This document shows, in pieces, positions 43,579 through 53,955 of a stretch of 64,000 bases of DNA (position 1 is its first letter; the number at the start of each line of letters is the position of its first letter). The position numbers were made by a program, and so were the translations under genes. The notes under the pieces were generated by a model. It searched no databases. It was not told the origin of the DNA and was given only the letters and a program-made list of their open reading frames with translations. Source of the DNA: Rhodocollybia butyracea (lineage: Eukaryota; Basidiomycota; Agaricomycetes; Agaricales; Omphalotaceae); NCBI GenBank assembly GCA_015501585.1, contig JADNRY010000137.1, forward strand, positions 1 through 64,000, in the 5' to 3' direction.

Positions 43579-45317
43579 ATGTCTGACTGGGATACAAACC
43601 GCTCACCATTCGCCCCGATGATTGGCACAAATTATATCCCCACTGCAGCTGAGCTGGACAGACTCAAAGCTATGCTTGTTCATCCTGTGAACAAACTGTC
43701 TTCATTGGAATTGGATATCGATCATGCGCAGGCCAGTCTGGACGCGCTTTTACACGAAAAGCAAAGAGTCAAGAGCTACGTTGATGCTCATAGAACATTG
43801 CTCTCTCCAGTGCGCCAGATTCCTCCAGAAACCTTAGCAGAGATATTTGTGCAATGTCTTCCACCTGACCCGCCGTATGGGCTCCGGGATCTCACTAAAG
43901 CTCCGCTCCTTCTGACCACCATCTGCAAGGATTGGAGGCATATCGCTCTCACTACTCCCAGACTGTGGAACTCGTTACACATTCATCTTCCAGTCCGTTT
44001 GACCGCTGAGGCTTGTGCAAAGCGCGTCCAAGGCGTTATCGCGTGGTTAGAACGGTCTGGTTCCCTCCCGTTGTCCATCTCCTTACATGGAATGTTGGAT
44101 CAACCGGGCACAGCCCCAAATCAAGAGAATCTGCTTCGCTCTGTCATGAAATACAGCCACAGATTCGAAGATGTATATCTATCACTGTCCTCATCCATCT
44201 TATCTATCTTCGGCCAGCTCGCACCGCCCACTTTTCCCGTACTTGCATCTTTGCGGCTTCGGGATGTGGATGACGGCAATCTAGTTCGTTTGGGAACTAG
44301 CTTTAACAAGGAACGACTACATGCCGCTGCAGACAATTTTGCTCTGCTGAGTTCCCTTATTCCCCGAATGCCTGGTTTGTACGCGGTTGGCCTGCAGTTA
44401 TTCTTCGGGGACCACAAATATTCGTTGTTGCCTTTCAACTGGGAACATTTAACCAGCCTTACGGTTTCGAGCCCAATGTACGCTGACCAAGCGCTGGATA
44501 CGCTAACTCAAGTTCCGCAAATGCGCTCACTAAACTTGACGATTGATACATCTCGAGATGTTCTTCACTGGAAGGACAGGGAGGCTGTGTATCTAAACAA
44601 TCTGAACAAACTGCGACTGTCCTTTCTACAGGGCGATCAGAGGGCACGGTCTATGTGATAGAGTCGGGGAAAGTGCCTTTGAAGCAAAGATTCTCTCTTT
44701 GTTTGGTTGCATTCAATGTCCAACTTTACAGTCATTCAGCTTTTGCTGCCCTAAAATGCTTGTAATATCCAAACTATTATTCGGGTCGCTCCCATTAGAC
44801 GTGCTGGAGGAATTAGAGTTAGATATGTTGACAACCGCAGAGGTGTTGACGGAATGTCTTTCTACAATCCAAATCTGATTAGCTTCTCGCTCATGGACCC
44901 GCATACCGCACGCACCAAATTCGTCCCCACCCTCTGCGAGACTCGCATCTTTTGAGTCTCACCTCGTCACCCAGTAACCCCACTCCGTGTTGGCCTCGCC
45001 TCAAAAACATCCGGATCCGAAGCCACATTGCGCGCGCGCATGCCACCCAGGAGGCGTGCAGTGATTTTTTTACACCTGCAGCCTTGACAAGATTTCTAGA
45101 CAGTCGGGCCTTAAAGATTTGTCACATACTTTTCCGAACTCAGCCATCTTTTTCGGAAATAGACCTAGAGGTTTTACGGAGCCTGGAAAGGAGCGGGTTG
45201 AATCTTTACTTCTCTTATATGGACACTCCTTCAACGGTCCATGTCGAGCCCGATCTACCTGACATAGGTCTGGTTCCAATGCACCGTACTCCGAATTATA
45301 TACAAGTTACCCTGTAA
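43579..45317 (+). pseudogene. F-box gene copy B, frame-broken
   Basis: Starts MSDWDTNRSPFAPMIGTNYI at 43579, 240 bp after SKP1. The F-box (RQIPPETLAEIFVQCLP, CKDWRHIAL, PRLWNSL) is intact. The frame ends at 44656-44658 after LRLSFLQGDQRARSM, where other copies continue. The remaining C-terminal half is still recognisable in other frames (ILSLFGCIQCPTLQSF, LEELELDMLTTAEVLTECLS, LTSSPSNPTPCWPRL, SEIDLEVLRSLERSGLNL) up to 45317, with at least two frame changes. A protein truncated after 360 residues, with F-box and a few LRRs, could still be produced. It is the F-box copy nearest SKP1. Confidence 0.85.
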
Positions 45318-45689
45318 ACTATTTTCATAATCAAAGCACTGGTACATCACCTACTAGTGCTTCGAAGAACTTGGGAAACTTCAAATCTAATACGGGCTCC
45401 CATCTGCGCCTTATCCATCGAGTGTAACGACTCCTCCACCAATAGAGTACAAGGAAAGGCACTGTTGTGTATCCGTTTGAGAAAAAAAAGAAATGGAGAA
45501 TTGGACGTTGATTCGCATGCGAGACTCAGACTCAGACCGAAACGGACATCGCAACGCAAGTTATGGAATCATGAGAGAATACAGCGGCCAGTGGCGAATC
45601 GTGACCCTGGAGAGTAGCCTAGGATGGAAAGTGAATCGGAGTACAGAGCAAGAAATTGGAGAAAAGCGGGAGTTGTTTACTTTATTCTG

Positions 45690-45895
45690 CTTTGCCAAGG
45701 TGTCCATTTTTTTTGTCTTTCTTTCGTAGCCAAGATGGGCTGAAGACGGATAGACGAGAATTTCACCCAACTTCATTCACATGCCGCCGGATGCCATGTT
45801 TTATTAGCTGTTTCTTTCAGGTTTTACTTGATTTACCATTGTCTTTTAACGTCCGTGTTCCTGTAAATTGCTGTGGAATAAAACCGCTGAAAAGG
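45690..45895 (+). pseudogene. SKP1 last-exon and 3' flank remnant (before F-box C)
   Basis: Matches the end of SKP1 and its 3' flank (43295-43470): an intron-like CTTTCGTAG acceptor, ATGGGCTGAAGACGGATAGA (encoding the -WAEDR stop), then CATGTTTTATTAGC and the tail TGGAATAAAACCGCTG. It cannot code beyond a few residues. Confidence 0.75.
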
Positions 45896-45972
45896 ATAAC
45901 TTGGGTTGGTATACTGTTATAGACCGAGAAGCGCTTAGCGCTGCTTAGCGACGACTTGTCATGATTGTATGA

Positions 45973-45980
45973 TTGATCAA
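45973..45980 (+). promoter_or_regulatory. TTGATCAA palindrome upstream of F-box C
   Basis: TTGATCAA, about 60 bp upstream of the ATG at 46041, in the shared context ATGATTG...GATTGATCAAA. Confidence 0.4.
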
Positions 45981-47451
45981 ACAAGCCTGATACTCTTGTC
46001 CAATATCATCCACTATACCTGTAGTCTGTAGGCCACTATCATGTCCGACTGGGACACAAACCACTCGCCATTCGCTTCGATGATGGGAACAAATTATATT
46101 CCCACTTCAGCTGAGCTGAACAGGCTCAAAGCTATGCTTATTCATCCTGTGAACAAACTTGCTTTGTTGGAATTGGATATCGATCACGCACAGGCTACTC
46201 TGGACGCACTTTTGCACGAAAAGCAAAGAGTCATGAGCTACGTTGATGCTCATAGAGCATTGCTCTCTCCAGTGCGCCAGATCCCTCCAGAAACGCTTGC
46301 AGAGATATTTGTGCAATGTCTTCCATCTGACCCTCCGTATGGGCTCCGGGATCTCACTAAAGCTCCGCTCCTTCTGACCACCATCTGCAAGGATTGGAGG
46401 CATATCGCTCTCACTACTCCCAGACTGTGGAACTCGTTACACATTCATCTTCCGGTCCACTTGAGCGCCGAGGCTTGTGCAAAGCGCGCTGAAGGCGTTA
46501 TCGCCTGGTTGGAACGGTCTGGTTTCCTCCCATTGTCCATCTCTTTACATGGAATATCAGCATATTTCGTATCAGTTCCAAATCAGGAGAGTTTGCTTCG
46601 CTCTGTTATGAAATTCAGTCACAGATTCAAAAATGTGTACCTATCACTGCCCTCATCCGTCTTATCCATTTTTGGCCAGCTCGCACCGCCTATGTTTCCC
46701 ATCCTTGCATCGTTACAGCTGCGGGACTCGGATGATGCTAATCTAGCACGAGCTCAACGTAACGCCGCAGCCAACTTTGCTCTTCTTGGTCTCCTTTTTC
46801 CCCGAGCGCCTAGTTTGCACAGAATTAGTTTACAGTTAGTCTTCGGGGACAATATGTTACCTTGCAATTGGAAACACTTAACCAGCCTTACTGTTTCGAG
46901 CCCAATGCTTGCTGACCTAACTCTAAATGCTCTGGCTCAAGTTCCGCAAATGCGCGCACTAGACTTGATGATTAATATATTTCAAGACGTTCCTCCCTGG
47001 AAGGACAGGGCGACTGTGTACCTAAACAATCTAAGCATACTGCGATTGTCCCTTGTACCAGCGCGACGAGTGCCAGGTCAAATTGACTTTGAAACAAATA
47101 TCCTCTCCATGTTTCATTGCATTCACTGTCCAGCTCTGCAATCGTTCAGCTTCTCCTGCCCTAAAATGATTCTAATATCCAAACTCATATTTGTGTCACT
47201 CCCATTAGATATGCTGGAGGAATTAGAGCTGGAAATGACAACAACACCGGAGGTGTTGACAGAATGCCTGTTGTTAATTCCAAATCTGACCAGCTTCAAA
47301 TTCACGGACTCCACATATCGACCCTAAGCTAGTCACCCTCTACAAGACTCGCATATCATGAGTCTCACCTCCTCACCCAGTAACCCCACTCCATGTTGGC
47401 CTCGCCTCGAAAGCATCCAGATCTTGAGCATCAGTACGTGTATGCATGGTA

Positions 47452-47726
47452 TGTTGGATATCACAAGATATCAGTATCATTGTTATGATTGATCAAGCTC
47501 ATAGTTATCTCGCACTCATTATTGACACGTACTTATGCGTACTTATTTCCTATCACCCCCATTACCAGTATATAAGCAGTAGCTAGATATACGCTACCTC
47601 ATCCGATTGCCCCTCTCTCAGTGTTGTAGGGGGCAAACAGAATATATTGTGCTTTTCACTTTATTCTGCCATTGTGCTATATATTATCCCGAGTGGTAAT
47701 ATCGTGTTCTATTTTATTATCCAACA
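47452..47726 (+). repeat. TRIM-like element 5' LTR (275 bp)
   Basis: Near-identical to the 3' LTR (about five differences, four of them CpG transitions). Contains the uninterrupted site AGTAGCTAGATATAC, the empty target of the MITE found in the other LTR. Confidence 0.93.
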
Positions 47727-48334
47727 CAATCGGATCCTAGCCAGTCTAGCAGGCTAGTAAAACATAGTGCTATAGAAGGATTGAGGAACAGTCCCATCCT
47801 TATCGCCACTCGGAAGCTCATACGAGTTTTTACTCAAGTCACACGGCGTTGTGCACTTATTCACTCACTCACACTGTCCACGTCACCATCATCTATCATT
47901 GTCCATCAATCATTCACGGGTCAACATTTGATTGCGTATCAAATATTGTTGTTAAACTGTGTGTTTAACTAAAGTGTCAAGAGAACACTTATTGGGATCG
48001 AACTGTGTGTTTGATCAGAGCAGACCCATCGCGTTGGAGCGCGAATTTAGTGTCAAATTGTGTATTTGACAAGGCATTGGACATCGGACAAGCATCAGAG
48101 GCATGCTACCAGGCGGACATACATTGTTGTTCATATTGTGAGTTGAACAGATCATTTCGAGACCATTCATTGCATCAGATCATTTTTCCACGTCAAAGTG
48201 TTTTGCTCGAAAGTTAGCTACTATGTTGCACGCACACAGATTATTGGGTGGAGTTAATGCAGAAGTTGATTGATTGGTATATTGTTTACATTTGTTTTAT
48301 TCTTTGTTCGACTAACTACAAGCTTGCGGGGAAG

Positions 48335-48983
48335 TGTTGGATATCACAAGATATCAGTATCATTGTTATGATTGATCAAGCTCATAGTTATCTCACACTC
48401 ATTATTGACACGTACTTACGCGTACTTATTTCCTATCACCCCCATTACCAGTATATAAGCAGTAGCTACATCAGGAAAAGCCATTTTTGCCTAGGTGACC
48501 TCAGAGTGGCCTAAAGCAAACTAGGTGACCTATGAATCCTATGGCATCCTAGGAATTTGGGCTCGTCCCTTGCCAGTCAAGGCTCTTGAGGATTCCCTAG
48601 GGTATCCTAGGCAAACCCAGGGCAAGCCTAGGTTTGCCCAGGTTTGCCCAGGTGTTCCCCAGGTGTTCCCCAGGAGCACCTGGGCAAACCTGGGCAGACC
48701 TAGGCTTGCCTGGGGAATCCTCAAGAGCCTTGACTGGCAAGGGACAAGCCCAAATTCCTAGGATGCCATAGGATTCATAGGTCACCTAGTTTGCTTTAGG
48801 CCACTCTGGGTCACCTAGGCAAAAATGGCTTTTCCTGATGTAGATATACGCTACCTCATCCGATTGCCCCTCTCTCAGTGCTGTAGGGGGCAAACGGAAT
48901 ATATTGTGCTTTTCACTTTATTCTGCCGTTGTGCTATATATTATCCCGAGTGGTAATATCGTGTTCTATTTTATTATCCAACA
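48335..48983 (+). repeat. TRIM-like element 3' LTR with nested MITE
   Basis: 275 bp of LTR sequence interrupted at AGTAGCTA / TAGATATAC by a 372-bp foldback element plus the duplicated TA. 649 minus 374 gives exactly the length of the 5' LTR. Confidence 0.93.
48469..48840. repeat. CATCAGG-type foldback MITE (372 bp) nested in the LTR
   Basis: Starts CATCAGGAAAAGCC, ends GGCTTTTCCTGATG, and both halves pair almost fully (CCTAGG/CCCAGG-rich). It is flanked by TA at 48467-48468 and 48841-48842. Same terminal sequence as 13494-13720. TA target use suggests a Tc1/mariner-like transposase acting in trans. Confidence 0.93.
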
Positions 48984-49654
48984 TGGTACCCAAGAGACAA
49001 CCAGTAGTTTTCTAACACCCATTAATCTGTTAACACTATCAACCTTGACGAAATTTCTACACAGTCGGGCCCAGTCATCATTAAAAACTTGTCATATACT
49101 TTTCCGAACCCAACCATCTTTTACAACAATGGAGCTGGATATTTTACGGAACTTGGAAAGGAATGGGTTGAATCTTCGCTTTTTATATGTGGACAATTTG
49201 CCTGAACCCGAGCCCGACCTACCTGAGATAGGTCTGGTTTCAATGCGTACTTCGAATTATAAACAAATTTTCCTGTAAACTACTCTCATAATGCAAGCAT
49301 GGTACATCACCTACTAAGTAGTGCTTTGAAGCACTCCAACGCCTGGAAGGCTGGGAAGCTTCAAATCTACTTACCGGGCTGCCACTTGAATTAGAAACGC
49401 TAATTCTGCGCCTTATCCGCCGAGCCTGAGTGTAAAGATCCCTCCACCAACAGTAGATTACAAGGGAAGGTGTATCCGTTTGAGGAAATGAAGATTTAGA
49501 CATGATTCGCATACGGTTCAGTACTCAGACCCACTATATGGACATCGCAACGCAAGTTAGCGAATCATGACCCCGGAGATTGGCCTAGGATGGAAAGTGA
49601 ATCGGAGTACAGAGCAAGAACTTGGAGAAAACGTGAGTTGATTACTTTATTCTG

Positions 49655-49835
49655 CTTTTTGTCTTTCCTTCATAGCCAAGATGGGCTGGAGATGGATACT
49701 AGAGTAGACGAGGCGCTCCATTCACATACTGCCGGATGCCATGTTCTATTGGTTTTTTGTTTCTTCCCTGCACCTGATTTGTTGTTCAATGTTCCTGTGA
49801 ATTACTGTCAAACAACACCGCTGAAAACGTAACTT
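49655..49835 (+). pseudogene. SKP1 last-exon and 3' flank remnant (before F-box D)
   Basis: CTTTCCTTCATAG acceptor-like sequence, then AAGATGGGCTGGAGATGGAT, GCCGGATGCCATGTTCTATT and a tail matching that at 45840-45895. Homologous to SKP1 43300-43470. Confidence 0.7.
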
Positions 49836-49895
49836 GGGTTGCTGTAATTATAGACTGGGAGGCTTTTAGCGCTGTTACTCGTCATGATTGCACGA

Positions 49896-49903
49896 TTGAT
49901 CAA
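49896..49903 (+). promoter_or_regulatory. TTGATCAA palindrome upstream of F-box D
   Basis: TTGATCAA followed by ATGACAGC, about 35 bp upstream of the ATG at 49938. The same extended word precedes copy A, and a relative (CGATCAAATGACA) precedes the dead start of copy F. Confidence 0.45.
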
Positions 49904-49937
49904 ATGACAGCTTAACAATATCATCCACTGTACCACC

Positions 49938-51626
49938 ATGTCCGACTGGGATACAAACCACTCACCATTCGCCCCGATGATTGGGACAAATTATATTCCC
50001 ACTGCAGCCGAGTTGAACAGGCTTAAATCTATGCTTGTTCATCCTGTGAATAAACTCGCTTTGTTGGATTTGGATATCGATCACGCACAGGCTACTCTGG
50101 ACGCACTTTTGCACGAAAGGCAAAGAGTCATGAGCTACGTTGATGCTCATAAAGCACTGCTCTCTCCAGTGCGCCAGATTCCTGCAGAAACGCTTGCAGA
50201 GATATTCGTGCAGTGTCTTCCATCTGACCCTCCGTATGGGCTCCGGGATCTTACCAAAGCTCCGCTCCTTCTGACCACCATCTGTAAAGATTGGAGGCAT
50301 ATTGCCCTCACTACTCCCAGACTGTGGAACTCGTTACACGTCTATCTTCCGGTCCGTTTGAGTGCTGAGGCTTGTGCAAGGCGCATTCGAGGCGTTATCG
50401 CGTGGTTGGAACGGTCTGGTTCCCTCCCGTTATCCATCTCCTTACATGGAGGGTTGGGATTTCCCAGAGCAGCTCCAAATCAGGAGAAATTTCTTCGCTC
50501 TGTTATGAAATTCAGTCAAAGATTTGAAAATGTGTATCTATCACTGCCCTCATCCATCTTATCCATTTTTGGCCAGCTTGCACCACCTACTTTTCCCCTC
50601 CTTGCATCCTTACGGCTGCAGGACTCGGATTACGCTAATCTAGCTCGAGCTCAACAACATAACACTGCAGCCAACTATGCTCTTCTTAGTCGCCTTTTCT
50701 CCCGAGCACCTAGTTTGCACAGAATTAGCTTACAGTTAGTCTTCGGGGGCAATTTGTCACCTTTTGATTGGAAACATTTAACCGGCCTTACTATTTCGAG
50801 CCCGGTACTTGTTGACCAAGCTCTAAATGCTCTGGCTCAAGTTCCGCAAATGCGCGCGCTAGACTTGGTGATTGATATATTTCAATACTACATTGCTGAC
50901 TGGAAGGACAGGGTGACTATCTATCTAAACAATCTGAGCATACTGCGATTGTCCCTTATACCAGCTCGACGAGTGCCAGCTCAAAGTGACTTCCAAACAA
51001 ATATCCTCTCCATGTTTCATTGCATACACTGTCCAGCTCTGCAATCGTTCAGCCTTTCCTGCCCTAAAATGATTGTGGTATCCAAACTAATATATGTGTC
51101 ACTCCCATTAGATGTGCTGGAGGAATTAGAGCTGGAAATGACAACAACACCAGAGGTGTTGACAGAATGCCTGTCGTTAACTCCAAATCTGACCAACTTC
51201 AAATTCACGGACTCCACATATCCGACTCTACCCCAAACTAGTCCTTTACAAGACTCTCATATTATGAGTCTCACCTCCTCACCCAGTAACCCCACTCCAT
51301 GTTGGCCTCGACTCGAAACCATTCAGATCTTGAGCATCAGCACGCATGACACCCGACAGTCAACCAGTAATTTTTTAACGCTTGGAGCCTTGATGAGATT
51401 TCTGGACAGTCGGACCCAGTCATCATTAAAAACTTGTCATATACTTTTCCGAGCCCAACCATCTTTTACAAAAATGGAGCTGGATATCTTACGGAGCTTG
51501 GAAAGGAATGGGTTGAACCTTCATTTCTTATATCTGGACAGTAAGTCGCCTGAACCTGAGCCTGATCTACCTGAGATAGGTCTGGTCTCAATGCATCCTC
51601 CAAACTATAAACAAATTTCCCTGTAA
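49938..51626 (+). CDS. F-box protein (copy D, intact)
   Basis: Single-exon frame of 562 codons starting MSDWDTNHSPFAPMIGTNYI. The coiled-coil-like N-terminus (LLDLDIDHAQATLDALLHER) is followed by the F-box at about residues 76-135 (RQIPAETLAEIFVQCLP, CKDWRHIAL, PRLWNSL) and about 420 residues of degenerate leucine-rich repeats (SSILSIFGQLAPPTFPLLAS, HLTGLTISSPV, YLNNLSILRLSL, LEELELEM). It ends PPNYKQISL. The role is expected to be an SCF substrate adaptor binding SKP1, but the target is unknown. Remnants of the SKP1 3' end lie about 100 bp upstream, and an HRI1-like gene follows 470 bp downstream. Confidence 0.9.
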   Translation: MSDWDTNHSPFAPMIGTNYIPTAAELNRLKSMLVHPVNKLALLDLDIDHAQATLDALLHERQRVMSYVDAHKALLSPVRQIPAETLAEIFVQCLPSDPPYGLRDLTKAPLLLTTICKDWRHIALTTPRLWNSLHVYLPVRLSAEACARRIRGVIAWLERSGSLPLSISLHGGLGFPRAAPNQEKFLRSVMKFSQRFENVYLSLPSSILSIFGQLAPPTFPLLASLRLQDSDYANLARAQQHNTAANYALLSRLFSRAPSLHRISLQLVFGGNLSPFDWKHLTGLTISSPVLVDQALNALAQVPQMRALDLVIDIFQYYIADWKDRVTIYLNNLSILRLSLIPARRVPAQSDFQTNILSMFHCIHCPALQSFSLSCPKMIVVSKLIYVSLPLDVLEELELEMTTTPEVLTECLSLTPNLTNFKFTDSTYPTLPQTSPLQDSHIMSLTSSPSNPTPCWPRLETIQILSISTHDTRQSTSNFLTLGALMRFLDSRTQSSLKTCHILFRAQPSFTKMELDILRSLERNGLNLHFLYLDSKSPEPEPDLPEIGLVSMHPPNYKQISL

Positions 51627-52097
51627 CCTGTTTTCATAATCAAATCAAGTACTGATACCAGTGCTTCGAAACACTACACACCTGGGGAACCCCAAATAAA
51701 TGTAAGCCGGGCTGTACGCGCCTTATCTACCGAGTGTGAAGGTTCCTCCACCATCACTAAGGTTCTCGTTGGAGATCTTTGGTTCGACTATTACGTGAAC
51801 CCTGAAGTACTTCAGTGAATCTGCACGAATTTCTGGAATGCCTCAACATTTTTTATTAATTTACGGTCTTGCGAGGACGATGCCCCAGATTGCTCATTAT
51901 CCACGGGAGAAACATCACATGTGATCATCCTTTGATTAAGACTGATACTCTCATGATACAGATCTCATACTTAGTAGGCTTACTAAAGGAAGGTTTAGGA
52001 AGAAACCCCTTACACTGCACCTGTACGTGTATGCTCAATTGATTAGATCTTTGGTTAGATCTCGGACAGAACGACCTTTATCCACTATCACTTATCG

Positions 52098-52956
52098 ATG
52101 ACTTCAACTATATCCATTCGAGAATCGATTCGATGGATTCCCGAGGAAGGCGGCGAGCCGACGGATACAGTGGTATTGATTGGAGGGATATCAAGCATCT
52201 TCCTCGATGTTCGATTCTTGAAAGAGTCAAACGTGCTCGACTGGGGTATTGCGGGCTATCGATCAAACGGTAGTGCTATATTCAAAGCTTTATCACTTGG
52301 ACATGGTACTGAGAAGATTTTTCAGTTGTGATAGAAGACAAAAATGTAACAAAATTCACGCATTCGATTGACTCTCGTGTTGAGGCAAGTACGATTTCTC
52401 AGCTTCAGCATCTGCATTGTACCGATTTGTATACGTATACAAGGATTCGTCCGAGGAAGTTGTGGACTATGGTTACAACACCGAGCTACCTGACGGCACC
52501 ATCCTAGAAAAGGGTGAGATGGTGAATCCAGCGACAGGAAAAATGACTGCTTACGAGGAGGTATGGAGAGATGAGCATCCCACCGATAACAAAACCCTCC
52601 TATTGCGAAACCTAGCCCAGACTAGCTGGTATGGACACGTAGGAGGTTGGCAGCTTGCGCTTGGAAGGGATTCGAGGGGTGTCTTTTGGGCGATTCAAGC
52701 CCGCATGGTCGACCGTAAATGGGAAGTAATACATGCCACTAGGAGTGGTGTCACGCTGTTACCAGAAGATACATCAAAGTGGGTTGAGGGAAGTGAAGTG
52801 GAGTGGAATGGCGACCAGTGGCTTGTTCTGGAAAAAGAACCAGTAAAGGAACAAGTAGTTCATAAAATGATTCGACACACAATTTTCAAATGTCACTATG
52901 CTGTTCAGATCAAGGACTTGTACGTTTTGAGCGTCCGTATTGTCAGTGGTTCATAA
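52098..52956 (+). CDS. HRI1-like protein
   Basis: Starts MTSTISIRESIRWIPEEGGE. The frame then contains SIFLDVRFLKESNVLDWGIA, an intron at about 52270-52325 (aac g^gtagtg ... tttcag^tt), VVIEDKNVTKFTHSIDSRVE, then YRFVYVYKDSSEEV, LPDGTILEKGEMVNPATGKM, AYEEVWRDE, GGWQLALGRDSRGVFWAIQA and VEWNGDQWLVLEKEP. Order and motifs (two beta-sandwich halves, WxxE after TG, a final W-x-V) agree with fungal HRI1 proteins, whose yeast member binds the kinase Hrr25 and has no known activity. Between exon 2 and LYRFV (52383-52420) this copy has two more bases than the copy at 58002, so either a tiny intron or a frameshift must be assumed. Partial copies lie at 57509-58457 and 62480-62818. Confidence 0.62.
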
Positions 52957-53689
52957 AATGATTCGGCACATAATTTCGGCACATAATTTCTGAACATAAT
53001 TTTGGTCGTCAATGCGCCATTGACGCACTAGTCCTAGTCTCCGTACAGGGGTACGGCCGCTGATGTCGAACAACGTATAACAACTCGGAAAGAATCTGCC
53101 AACTTAAAACTCTCGGTCCAACAATATTGGTCAAAGGACATGGATAAACGATACTGTAGCACGACGTACACCAACACACCACGTCAGTTTGTGATACGTT
53201 AACATCTGGATTGGCCGTCGCCGTATCTGCCACTACCGGGATCCCCTCGTTTCTGTCAATCTCACAAGACTTCGAGCTTTGTCAACTACTGCAGTCAGTG
53301 TGTGGATGCTGTAGGAAGGGAATCCGTGGTAAGACCTTGCAAACGCCCCTCCAGACCTAAGTACTCTGCAGATTTTTCGTTTCCACGAATAAATGTGAAG
53401 GTAACAATGCTCGTTGGCACTTTGTCCGCCTTTCAAAAGGTGAGCGAGCCACACTCTGTCATCAAGCAACTCCATGGCCACGATCATCCAAAGAACGAGC
53501 TTGTTGAACGGAACCTAGGTAAATGACAGGGAGAGGCATTGTTGTGTATCTGTTTGAGGAATAAAAGAAATGAAGGATGGGGCGTGATGTGCATGCGGTA
53601 AATGCGAGATGAACCATGAGAGAACAGTGTGAACTAGGTTGGACTGGGAAAGGGAAGAGTACAAATCAAGAACTTGTACTTTATTCTGT
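52957..53689. other. Inserted stretch between HRI1-like gene and F-box E
   Basis: In the copy at 58457-58560 the HRI1 3' end runs directly into the SKP1-derived remnant. Here about 0.6-0.7 kb intervenes. The part 53525-53690 matches 45445-45700 upstream of copy C, so it belongs to the repeat unit. The part 52975-53520 has no recognised gene; two short minus-strand frames (53009-53233 and 53233-53487) look like chance. Confidence 0.45.
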
Positions 53690-53860
53690 TTTGAATGTCC
53701 GTATTGTCCTTTTTTTTCTTTAGGAATGGTATATAGATGAGAACTTCATTCACTTACCGCTGAATTCCATGTTTTATTAGCATTATTTCCGCTTCCTGTA
53801 CTAAGATCTTAATGCCTGTTGTGTAAGCCTGGTGACGTCGAATAAAAGCGCTGTAATTAT
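53690..53860 (+). pseudogene. SKP1 last-exon and 3' flank remnant (before F-box E)
   Basis: GTCCTTTTTTTTCTTTAG acceptor-like sequence, then GAATGG, ATAGATGAGAACTTCATTCA, CTTACCGCTGAATTCCATG, TTTTATTAGCATTATTTCCG and GACGTCGAATAAAAGCGCTG. All are aligned in order with SKP1 43300-43475. Confidence 0.8.
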
Positions 53861-53955
53861 TAGGATGATGAGGGCTGAGGGTGAAGTCGGTCATGTGTAC
53901 GTGATCAACTTTTGACATAGCATCCACGTTACCTGTAGGCCACTAAGCCACTACC

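Larger units (their letters stand above)
47452..48983. mobile_element. Miniature LTR retrotransposon (TRIM-like), target duplication TGGTA
   Basis: Two LTRs (47452-47726; 48335-48983, the latter 275 bp after removing a nested MITE) both start TGTTGGATATC and end TTATCCAACA. TGGTA flanks the whole element at 47447-47451 and 48984-48988. The internal part is only 608 bp, has no gag or pol, and ends with the purine-rich GCGGGGAAG before the 3' LTR. It must have been moved by another element's proteins. I did not find a standard TGG-starting primer site. Strand is uncertain, but the purine tract suggests plus orientation. Confidence 0.93.
46041..49278 (+). pseudogene. F-box gene copy C, split by a miniature LTR element
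   Basis: The first 428 codons run from MSDWDTNHSPFASMMGTNYI at 46041 to TDSTYRP with an in-frame TAA at 47325-47327. The F-box is intact. Frame-consistent coding continues after the stop (PLQDSHIMSLTSSPSNPTP) to 47446, where a 1.53-kb LTR element is inserted. Coding resumes at about 48989 with SSFLTPINLLTLSTLTKFLH and ends ...SNYKQIFL at 49276-49278. Removing the element and one TGGTA copy restores the order seen in copy D. Two independent lesions, stop and insertion, make it a pseudogene; the truncated 428-residue product remains possible. Confidence 0.92.

Noticed and set aside
45347..45776. Small genes between F-box copies B and C
   Set aside because: The sequence belongs to the repeated intergenic unit (also at 49290-49650 and 53525-53700) with frames not conserved among copies.
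48469..48840. Protein-coding frames 48525-48761 (+) and 48539-48785 (-)
   Set aside because: Both strands read as near-identical PRQ/PGVP-rich peptides because the DNA is a foldback element; they are artefacts of the inverted repeat.
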